Positions 4,705-9,442 of a stretch of DNA of 9,442 nt are shown here, in pieces. A program made the translations under genes and the position numbers. The notes beneath the pieces were generated by a model. The model was given only the letters and a program-made list of their open reading frames with translations. It was not told the DNA's origin and did not search any database. This stretch comes from 38-11 sp927435965 (GTDB taxonomy: Bacteria > Bacillota > Clostridia > Tissierellales > Dethiosulfatibacteraceae). The stretch's first letter is position 1. The number at the start of each line of letters is the position of its first letter. The stretch spans positions 1 to 9,442 of the forward strand of contig CAKMKB010000220.1 in the NCBI GenBank assembly GCA_927435965.1. Direction: 5' to 3'.

Positions 4705-4989
4705 ATGAGGGATTTTTTAAGTAGTATGTTAATATTTACTGGAATTTATTATATTGTTGCAGATGAATTAATGGATAATGATATAAATCTTCTGAAAATA
4801 TTAAAAGAGTTTAATATTAGCAATTCCAATAAATTAAATTTATTCTTTAGATGTCTATTTTTTGTATTAGTATTCAGAAGCTTGATATATATGATTAATA
4901 TCAAATTAAATAGTTATCTAAGTTATTTTCTAATAGTTTTAATGATTATTATCTTTTCAATATTGATATTTCAACGTTTAAAAGATTAA
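4705..4989 (+). CDS. 94-aa membrane protein at the prophage edge
   Basis: Starts at ATG 4705 with AGGGG (4695-4699) five bases ahead. The product has hydrophobic stretches at about residues 5-19, 48-63 and 71-89, joined by short polar loops (DELMDNDINLLKILKEFNISNSNK), and ends QRLKD. It has two or three membrane helices, with no signal peptide cleavage motif or catalytic motif. It is transcribed with the repressor, so it would be expressed in the lysogen, and it is the last gene before the attachment site. Genes in that place often alter the host, for example by superinfection exclusion, but that is inference from position only. The DNA is very AT-rich. Confidence 0.6.
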   Translation: MRDFLSSMLIFTGIYYIVADELMDNDINLLKILKEFNISNSNKLNLFFRCLFFVLVFRSLIYMINIKLNSYLSYFLIVLMIIIFSILIFQRLKD

Positions 4990-5002
4990 CAATCATTTTT
5001 TT

Positions 5003-5062
5003 CAGGACTCAAAATCCAGTGTAGGCAACTACGTGTCGGTTCGAGTCCGACCTTCGGCACCA
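5003..5062 (+). pseudogene. 3' part of a tRNA-Leu(CAA) gene, prophage attachment junction
   Basis: From the anticodon arm onward this is a complete leucine tRNA 3' half: loop CTCAAAA with anticodon CAA at 5010-5012; a long variable arm (GTAG-GCAA-CTAC); T arm GTCGG-TTCGAGT-CCGAC; acceptor CTTCGGC and encoded ACCA to 5062. No D arm or 5' acceptor (GCCGAAG expected) lies upstream, where the sequence is AT-rich and belongs to the small membrane gene region. CAGGA before the loop cannot fully pair with TCCAG after it (A-A mismatch), as expected where element DNA meets the target. The crossover core is therefore within or near 5005-5019. The intact tRNA should be rebuilt at the other end of the prophage. 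Confidence 0.85.
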
Positions 5063-5073
5063 GCAATATGCGA

Positions 5074-5112
5074 AAAGCCCTGATTCATTTTATCAGGGCT
5101 TTCTCTTTTTTT
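5074..5112 (+). terminator. Rho-independent terminator of the tRNA locus
   Basis: An 11-bp perfect stem (5074-5084 / 5092-5102, core GCCCTGAT / ATCAGGGC), a 7-base loop and a T7 tract (5106-5112). It follows the tRNA 3' end by 11 bases and would also stop read-through from the prophage into the host operon. Confidence 0.9.
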
Positions 5113-5183
5113 GGTGTTTTTTCTAAAAGTTTTATAATATCAAAATAAATTTTAACAAAAGTAATATATTTATATCTACTGTA

Positions 5184-5213
5184 TTGACAAAAGGATAAAA
5201 CTTAATCTATAAT
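5184..5213 (+). promoter_or_regulatory. Promoter of the hydrolase-tetR operon
   Basis: TTGACA (5184-5189), an 18-base spacer, TATAAT (5208-5213): both hexamers are consensus. The start would fall near 5220, inside the first palindrome, so a bound repressor would block it. A strong promoter under tight control is implied. Confidence 0.85.
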
Positions 5214-5242
5214 AGACCATATAGTCTAGACCACTAGGTCTA
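5213..5242. promoter_or_regulatory. Tandem palindromic operators at the hydrolase-tetR promoter
   Basis: Site 1 is TAGAC-N6-GTCTA at 5213-5228 (14 of 16 bases symmetric). Site 2 is TAGACC-N4-GGTCTA at 5227-5242. They share two bases and are offset by 14 bp. Both cover the transcription start. Palindromes of this length and spacing are usual for TetR-family dimers, and a tetR gene is second in the operon, so autoregulation is likely. Confidence 0.75.
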
Positions 5243-5267
5243 TAAAATAAGAAATAGGAGAATTGAA

Positions 5268-6134
5268 ATGAACATTCATAAAGTAGTTGATAATTTGAGC
5301 ATGAGTATTGCCGGTAAGGCTGTAAAAAAGAAATACTTTTCACAAAACGTGTCTAGTAGAAGAGTAAAGGATTGGATTGAAATCATAAAGCTGGAAATAC
5401 CATCCATAGATGGGGAGGGACATCATCCAATAAGAGTCGAGTATGATGGATGTGTCAACGAAGCTGGTATTCATATCGAACAATGGAAAGGGAAAGATTA
5501 TCCGACAATAATTTATCACCACGGAGCGGCAGAGGGATCTTACGACTTCAGTTTTAAAAGAGTTTTAGCAAGAGATAAAAATGACATAAATGCCAATCTG
5601 ATTGGAATACAAGCTTTATTTAATCACAATAATAAAGAATTTATGGACAGTATAAGTGACTTATCAAACTATACTGTAATGCTTGCAGCTTCTGTGGTGA
5701 TGGTGGAACAAATCATTAAGAATCTGCGTCAGATAACTGATAGTAAAATAATCGTAACCGGACCCAGTTTGGGTGGATTCGTGACCAATCTACATTTTAC
5801 TTATTTTAGCACAGCAGATAGGTATGTGCCATTATTAGCAGGTGCAAGAATCGGTGATGCGTTAATTGATTCAGCCTATGCAAATGTAATGTCTGAAAAT
5901 GGAAAATCCAATTCAGAATTAGTCAAAGAAACATTAAACTTTAACAAGGACTTTAAGAATAGAGATCAAAAAAATCTATTTCCACTATTAGCGTTACATG
6001 ATCAGATTGTAAGATATTCAGTTCAAAGCCAGGATTATGATATAGATAAAATCTATACAATACCATATGGGCATTCGACAGGTGCAACGCGGTATAAATT
6101 ATTGCAACAGCACATACTTGATCACATAGTTTGA
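5268..6134 (+). CDS. Alpha/beta-hydrolase of unknown substrate
   Basis: A 288-aa cytoplasmic protein without signal peptide; AGGAG lies seven bases before the ATG. The alpha/beta-hydrolase landmarks are visible in order: a strand followed by HHG (residues 84-86, oxyanion-hole region, YPTIIYHHGAAEG); the nucleophile elbow GPSLGG with Ser167; Asp245 in LLALHDQIV; and His269 in IPYGHSTG. Together they form a plausible Ser-Asp-His triad. The region 88-160 is polar and helical and probably forms the lid. I cannot name a substrate; esterase or peptidase-like activity on a small hydrophobic or acylated compound is the most the family allows. It is the first gene of an operon with a TetR regulator 20 bases behind, so the substrate may be related to the TetR ligand. 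Confidence 0.8.
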   Translation: MNIHKVVDNLSMSIAGKAVKKKYFSQNVSSRRVKDWIEIIKLEIPSIDGEGHHPIRVEYDGCVNEAGIHIEQWKGKDYPTIIYHHGAAEGSYDFSFKRVLARDKNDINANLIGIQALFNHNNKEFMDSISDLSNYTVMLAASVVMVEQIIKNLRQITDSKIIVTGPSLGGFVTNLHFTYFSTADRYVPLLAGARIGDALIDSAYANVMSENGKSNSELVKETLNFNKDFKNRDQKNLFPLLALHDQIVRYSVQSQDYDIDKIYTIPYGHSTGATRYKLLQQHILDHIV

Positions 6135-6154
6135 TATGATAGAGGAGATGACAG

Positions 6155-6763
6155 ATGAAAAGAGATGATATTATCCAGGCAGCTATAGAAGAATTTGGAA
6201 AGTATGATTATAACAAAGCATCAGTTAATACAATTATTGAAAATTCGGAAACCAGCAAGGGAACATTCTATCATTACTTCAAAAATAAGGCAGATTTGTA
6301 TCTATTGTTAATTCAAAAGGTCTCAACAGAAAAAATGAAATTCCTTCATGCATCGACTGACACAAATATGACTGAAGGAAGTGGTTTATCGTTATTTGAA
6401 CTATTGAGGTCACAGATGGAATCTTCAATCAGATTCGCTGCAGCATATCCAGATTTGGCAATGTTCAGTAGCAAGGTCGCTAATGAAACCAATCAGGAAA
6501 TCAGAAAAATAATAGATGATGAAATAGGTAATGTAACAAATGAGTATTTTAGTGAACTGGTTAAGCAAAACATTAATAATAAGACTTTAAGAGATGATAT
6601 GCCTGAAGAGTTTGTGATAAAGATACTAGTCTATATGATTAGCCATTTCAATGAGTTTTTACTGCGTTCAGGTATTCAAGTTGAGTTGGAAAATTCAGTT
6701 AGGATAACTGAATATCTAAACTACTATATAGAATTTATGGAAAAAGGACTAGGAAGTGCTTGA
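6155..6763 (+). CDS. TetR-family transcriptional regulator
   Basis: 202 aa, preceded by GAGGAG about eight bases before the ATG. The N-terminal DNA-binding domain is textbook: RDDIIQAAIEEFGKYDYNKASV, then the helix-turn-helix NTIIENSETSKGTFYHYFKNKADLY (residues about 25-49). Residues 50-200 form the all-helical ligand-binding and dimerisation part, which varies between family members and does not reveal the ligand. It most likely represses its own operon through the two palindromes at 5213-5242. The same TAGAC/GTCTA half-sites occur in front of blaI, so it may also control that operon. Its stop codon overlaps the -35 of the blaI promoter. Confidence 0.9.
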   Translation: MKRDDIIQAAIEEFGKYDYNKASVNTIIENSETSKGTFYHYFKNKADLYLLLIQKVSTEKMKFLHASTDTNMTEGSGLSLFELLRSQMESSIRFAAAYPDLAMFSSKVANETNQEIRKIIDDEIGNVTNEYFSELVKQNINNKTLRDDMPEEFVIKILVYMISHFNEFLLRSGIQVELENSVRITEYLNYYIEFMEKGLGSA

Positions 6764-6788
6764 CATTTCTGTCTAATAGAGTTAGACT
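6760..6788 (+). promoter_or_regulatory. Promoter of the blaI-blaR1-like operon
   Basis: TTGACA (6760-6765), a 17-base spacer, TAGACT (6783-6788). The -35 shares bases with the tetR stop codon and the -10 is one of the operator half-sites, so binding there directly blocks RNA polymerase. The 5' leader is about 30 bases. Confidence 0.7.
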
Positions 6789-6811
6789 ATGATTGTCTAA
6801 TGACAGTAGAC
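6771..6811. promoter_or_regulatory. Four operator half-sites at exact 12-bp pitch
   Basis: GTCTA at 6771, TAGAC at 6783, GTCTA at 6795 and TAGAC at 6807 alternate in orientation, each start 12 bases after the last. They can be read as overlapping inverted repeats, for example GTCTAA-N5-TTAGAC at 6771-6787 and TGTCTA-N7-TAGACA at 6794-6812. The array spans the spacer, the -10 and the leader of the blaI promoter. BlaI family members usually bind paired palindromes at their own promoter; the classical BlaI/MecI/CopY core is TACA/TGTA, so this would be a divergent site, or a TetR site. Confidence 0.75.
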
Positions 6812-6825
6812 AGGAGGTATATAAA

Positions 6826-7188
6826 ATGGAAAAGTTTAAATTGGGAGATATGGAACAAAAATTTGCAGATCTAATATGGGATAACGAACCAATCAAATCT
6901 GGAGAGCTAGCAGAATTGTGTACTCAGGCATTTGAATGGAAAAGAACGACGACCTATACAATGCTAAAACGACTCACTGATAGGCAAATATTTAAAAATG
7001 ACAATGGAACAGTCATAGCTTTAATGTCAAAAGAAGATTTTTTATCAGGACAAGGAGAGGTCTTCATAGAGGAAACATTTGGAGGGTCTCTGCCTAAGTT
7101 TCTTACTGCATTTACCCATCGCAAAAAATTAAGCAACAAGGAAGTTGAAGAAATACAGCGCATGATTGACGCTTATAAGGAGAGTTAA
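6826..7188 (+). CDS. blaI: BlaI/MecI-family winged-helix repressor
   Basis: I start at ATG 6826 because a perfect AGGAGG (6812-6817) lies eight bases upstream; the frame also extends back to a TTG at 6793, but that would place the promoter leader and operators inside the gene. The product is 120 aa, the family's usual length. Residues 1-70 are the winged helix: LGDMEQKFADLIWDNEP, then the recognition helix region WKRTTTYTMLKRLTDR (38-53), then the wing. Residues 80-120 carry the dimerisation domain with EETFGGSLPKFLTAF, the conserved segment close to the inactivating cleavage site in known BlaI/MecI proteins. It is followed at three bases by its partner protease. The target may not be a beta-lactamase, since none is adjacent. 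Confidence 0.92.
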   Translation: MEKFKLGDMEQKFADLIWDNEPIKSGELAELCTQAFEWKRTTTYTMLKRLTDRQIFKNDNGTVIALMSKEDFLSGQGEVFIEETFGGSLPKFLTAFTHRKKLSNKEVEEIQRMIDAYKES

Positions 7189-7191
7189 AAA

Positions 7192-9288
7192 ATGTTTGAA
7201 AATTTACTACTACAAGTTCTTAACATGAGTTTTATAGGCGGCGTTGTCATACTATTTATATTGATGGCGAGGATTATCCTACATAAAGCCCCGAAAATAT
7301 TCTCGTATTCATTATGGGCGGTAGCATTGCTTAGACTGATTATTCCATTTTCATTTGAAAGCATCCTAAGCATTATTCCTGTTAACCCAGGCCCTGTTTC
7401 ACCTGATATTCTGTATAACGCGGCACCACAGATAACCACAGGAATATCTCAGGTTGACTATTTTGTGAATTCAGCAATTCCAGCTGGAGCTGGAGCAGTA
7501 TATGAAAGCGTTAGTCCCATGCAAGCTTTGATTTCTACAGGATCAGCAATATGGATAGCAGGAGTTTTGACACTTCTGATTTATAGCCTGTTATCTTTTT
7601 TGAAATTGAAACGAAAGCTAGAAAACTCGGCACATGATGGGAACAACGTATATATATCATCCAGAATTGAGACACCCTTTGTGTTAGGCATACTCAAACC
7701 AAAAATTTACTTGCCAATCACTTTGGCACCATCTGAGAAAGAGTATATTCTTTTGCATGAAAGAACACACATCAAGCGTCTAGATCATGTTGTCAAAATA
7801 ATTGGTTTTCTGACTTTGTGCGTCCATTGGTTCAATCCTTTGGTATGGGTGGCTTTTTATGTCAGCAGCAAGGATATGGAAATGTCCTGTGATGAGTCAG
7901 TTATAAGACAACTGGGTGAAGGCGTAAAGAAGGATTACTCATCATCTTTATTAGCCTTGGCAACAGGTAAAAGACTTCTTGGTGCAACTCCTCTTGCGTT
8001 TGGAGAAGGAGATACAAAGGGACGTATTAAGAATGTAATTAATTACAAAAAACCGGTTTTTTGGGTTGTTATTATGGCAATTATTGTCGTTCTTGCAATC
8101 AGTGTAGGTCTTATGAGTAATCCACTAGCTAAACAACTTTCAATAGAGGATCATGCAGAAGAGTATGTGAAAGAAATTATTGAAGGATACGAAAATGCAG
8201 ACTATCAAGCATTCAAAGTAGTAGAACATAAAATAACAGCTCTTAATAAATTGGTGGAATTTGAAGATTCATTTGATTTCCCCATAGAGTTATGGACCAT
8301 TGAATATAGATTAAAGCCTGACGATATTCAAAATGTAATGTTTGCAGGCGGAATGAATGAGATAGATGGATGGATAACTGAAGACAGTAGCATGGGTAAA
8401 CCAATATTGGTCATATCATATGAGAATTCCAAACCGAAATTTTTAGGCACCATTTGGACAGGTGAGACTGGTTTATCCAGACCAGCAGAACAAGAAAATG
8501 CTCTTCGTGCGTTTCTTGAAAAAAGTGGATTGATTTCAGGGGAAACATTTGAGGGTAACCACATCGTTGTAAAATTCCCATTGTCGACAGGAGAAATATC
8601 TCAATTGTTTTTATCTCAACCTGTTGATCAAGGAGACCAAGGCATTTGGTGCGTTGAGCGCTGGATGGATAGCAACGGTACAGTATATCACGTAAATCCA
8701 GAGACTGATATTATGATAACTGAGTACTATGTTGGGCTGCAAACTGAAGTAGATAATGGACAAAAACCATGGCTTTTAGATCCTTTGCAAGTTGCTAATG
8801 ATTTTATAATTAATAGCCTGGGACAAGTACAAATTTCACTTGGTGACCTTGTTCCTCAGTATTCAGCAACAATGGAGGATTTCCTACAAACACCGGAAAG
8901 TCATTTCATTGGATATATTTCAGATTTCGAAGGATCTTTTCCTAATCTCTTCAATTTTGATCCTGTAGAGTGGTTGACCTTGGAAGATGTCAATAGACTC
9001 GAAGATTTAGGCATTGACAGCAACGAGTTACCTAACGGGTATTATATCCACAACAAAATAGAAGAAGTTTATTCTTTTAGATTAAATGAGAACACTGAAT
9101 ATAATTTTATTGATTGGGGAAATGACTTTACAAGCAATGACGAAGACAGATTCCACTACAGCACGATGGATAAGGATGAGTTCATTCAATATCTCTCATC
9201 TTATACAGATAATGCTGCCAAAGTACCTTTTTGGATTGTCACAAAGGATGGATTTGTTCAAAGCATCACAGAACAGTATGTTCCTTAA
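7192..9288 (+). CDS. BlaR1-like M56 sensor protease with an unusual extracellular domain
   Basis: 698 aa, translated from ATG 7192 with AGGAG nine bases ahead. Membrane helices are seen at about residues 6-29, 39-62, 113-137, 203-224 and 287-308. The M56 zinc-protease signature HERTH (His189, Glu190, His193) is followed by HWFNPLVW and by SCDESV (Cys233-Asp234-Glu235), the usual third-ligand region. In BlaR1/MecR1 a penicillin-binding domain follows the last helix and its acylation activates the protease against BlaI. Here the 390-residue outer part (309-698) shows no SxxK, SxN or KTG set and reads as repeated alpha/beta segments rich in acidic and Trp/Tyr residues. The sensed signal is therefore probably not a beta-lactam. 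Operon with blaI; probably membrane-bound anti-repressor. Confidence 0.85.
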   Translation: MFENLLLQVLNMSFIGGVVILFILMARIILHKAPKIFSYSLWAVALLRLIIPFSFESILSIIPVNPGPVSPDILYNAAPQITTGISQVDYFVNSAIPAGAGAVYESVSPMQALISTGSAIWIAGVLTLLIYSLLSFLKLKRKLENSAHDGNNVYISSRIETPFVLGILKPKIYLPITLAPSEKEYILLHERTHIKRLDHVVKIIGFLTLCVHWFNPLVWVAFYVSSKDMEMSCDESVIRQLGEGVKKDYSSSLLALATGKRLLGATPLAFGEGDTKGRIKNVINYKKPVFWVVIMAIIVVLAISVGLMSNPLAKQLSIEDHAEEYVKEIIEGYENADYQAFKVVEHKITALNKLVEFEDSFDFPIELWTIEYRLKPDDIQNVMFAGGMNEIDGWITEDSSMGKPILVISYENSKPKFLGTIWTGETGLSRPAEQENALRAFLEKSGLISGETFEGNHIVVKFPLSTGEISQLFLSQPVDQGDQGIWCVERWMDSNGTVYHVNPETDIMITEYYVGLQTEVDNGQKPWLLDPLQVANDFIINSLGQVQISLGDLVPQYSATMEDFLQTPESHFIGYISDFEGSFPNLFNFDPVEWLTLEDVNRLEDLGIDSNELPNGYYIHNKIEEVYSFRLNENTEYNFIDWGNDFTSNDEDRFHYSTMDKDEFIQYLSSYTDNAAKVPFWIVTKDGFVQSITEQYVP

Positions 9289-9297
9289 TGATAATGG

Positions 9298-9442
9298 TTA
9301 ATCAACAGGGATTACCGGGTTGCCATATTTTTTTATGTTCTCTGAAACAGCAAGAAGTCCAATAATCATACCTGCTGCCCCATCATAAGCACCCCCATCT
9401 CTAACGGTGTCAATATGAGAACCCACCAAAATTTTCTTTACA
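9298..9442 (-). pseudogene. Truncated M20-type amidohydrolase (HyuC/AllC-like), 5' part outside the window
   Basis: The minus strand from 9441 reads VKKILVGSHIDTVRDGGAYD, then GAAGMIIGLLAVSENIKKYG, and stops at TAA 9300-9298. GSHIDTV...GG.YDG is the zinc-binding motif of M20 amidohydrolases such as N-carbamoyl-amino-acid hydrolases and allantoate amidohydrolase; the His and the Asp of YDG are metal ligands. In these roughly 400-aa enzymes the motif lies near residue 80 and is followed by a conserved EEEGSRF strand and most of the protein. Here the frame ends about where that strand should begin. The stop lies nine bases from the convergent blaR1-like stop. It is probably an inactive remnant cut by a rearrangement or an insertion of the neighbouring operon. 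Confidence 0.75.

Larger units (their letters stand above)
1..5019. mobile_element. Right portion of an inovirus-like (filamentous) prophage
   Basis: This is a tightly packed minus-strand cluster of small membrane proteins, a pVIII-like coat preprotein, a large pIII-like protein with a secretion signal and C-terminal membrane anchor, and a small OB-fold-like candidate DNA-binding protein. A divergent XRE repressor faces it, and the cluster ends at a split tRNA-Leu gene. That layout is the structural module of a filamentous ssDNA phage. The morphogenesis ATPase (pI/Zot-like), the replication protein and the integrase are not in the window, so the assignment rests on architecture and not on a hallmark gene. 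The main alternative is a conjugative or mobilisable element in which the 84-aa protein is a VirB2-like pilin. The complete lack of other type IV secretion genes in 5 kb argues against that. Confidence 0.68.

Noticed and set aside
1..5000. CRISPR array or direct-repeat array
   Set aside because: No regularly spaced repeats of 20-40 bases with spacers were seen; the only repeats are short leaders and hairpin arms.
6793..6825. TTG start for blaI, 11 codons upstream
   Set aside because: It would turn operator half-sites and the perfect AGGAGG into coding sequence; ATG 6826 is far better placed.

Overview
The DNA is low-GC, with strong AGGAGG-type ribosome binding sites. It carries XRE, TetR and BlaI/BlaR1 regulators and a leucine tRNA of bacterial type, so the source is most likely a Firmicute, probably of the class Clostridia (inference). 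The window has two parts that meet at about 5003-5062.

The left part, 1 to about 5015, looks like one end of an integrated filamentous (inovirus-like) prophage. From right to left on the minus strand it holds: a 112-aa early gene of unknown function; an intergenic stretch rich in hairpins; an 81-aa candidate single-stranded-DNA-binding protein; a two-helix membrane protein; a 585-aa adsorption-protein-like (pIII-type) protein; a 119-aa membrane protein in the pVI position; an 84-aa major-coat-like preprotein; a terminator-like hairpin; and five overlapping single-helix microproteins, the last running off the window. No assembly ATPase (pI/Zot-like), replication initiator or integrase is visible; they would have to lie to the left. 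On the plus strand an XRE repressor faces the phage operon across a 160-bp control region with inverted repeats. It is followed by a small membrane protein and then the phage end.

The junction is the 3' part of a tRNA-Leu(CAA) gene, from the anticodon arm to CCA, followed by a terminator. The 5' half is missing here, as expected when an element integrates in the anticodon-loop region and separates the two halves of the target gene.

The right part is host DNA. A hydrolase-tetR operon (5268-6763) has two abutting palindromes at its promoter. A blaI-blaR1-type operon (6826-9288) starts directly behind it, with four TAGAC/GTCTA half-sites exactly 12 bp apart at its promoter. The same half-site at both promoters suggests that the two operons are regulated together. 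The BlaR1-like protein has an M56 zinc-protease domain but a C-terminal region without recognisable penicillin-binding motifs, so its signal is unknown. At the right edge a minus-strand M20-type amidohydrolase is cut off early, which makes it a probable gene remnant.

The points most worth following are the Gram-positive filamentous phage with its unlisted microproteins, an anti-Shine-Dalgarno loop facing a duplicated leader, a composition change that matches the ectodomain of the adsorption protein, a possible frameshift in the repressor, and the shared operator motif in the host operons.
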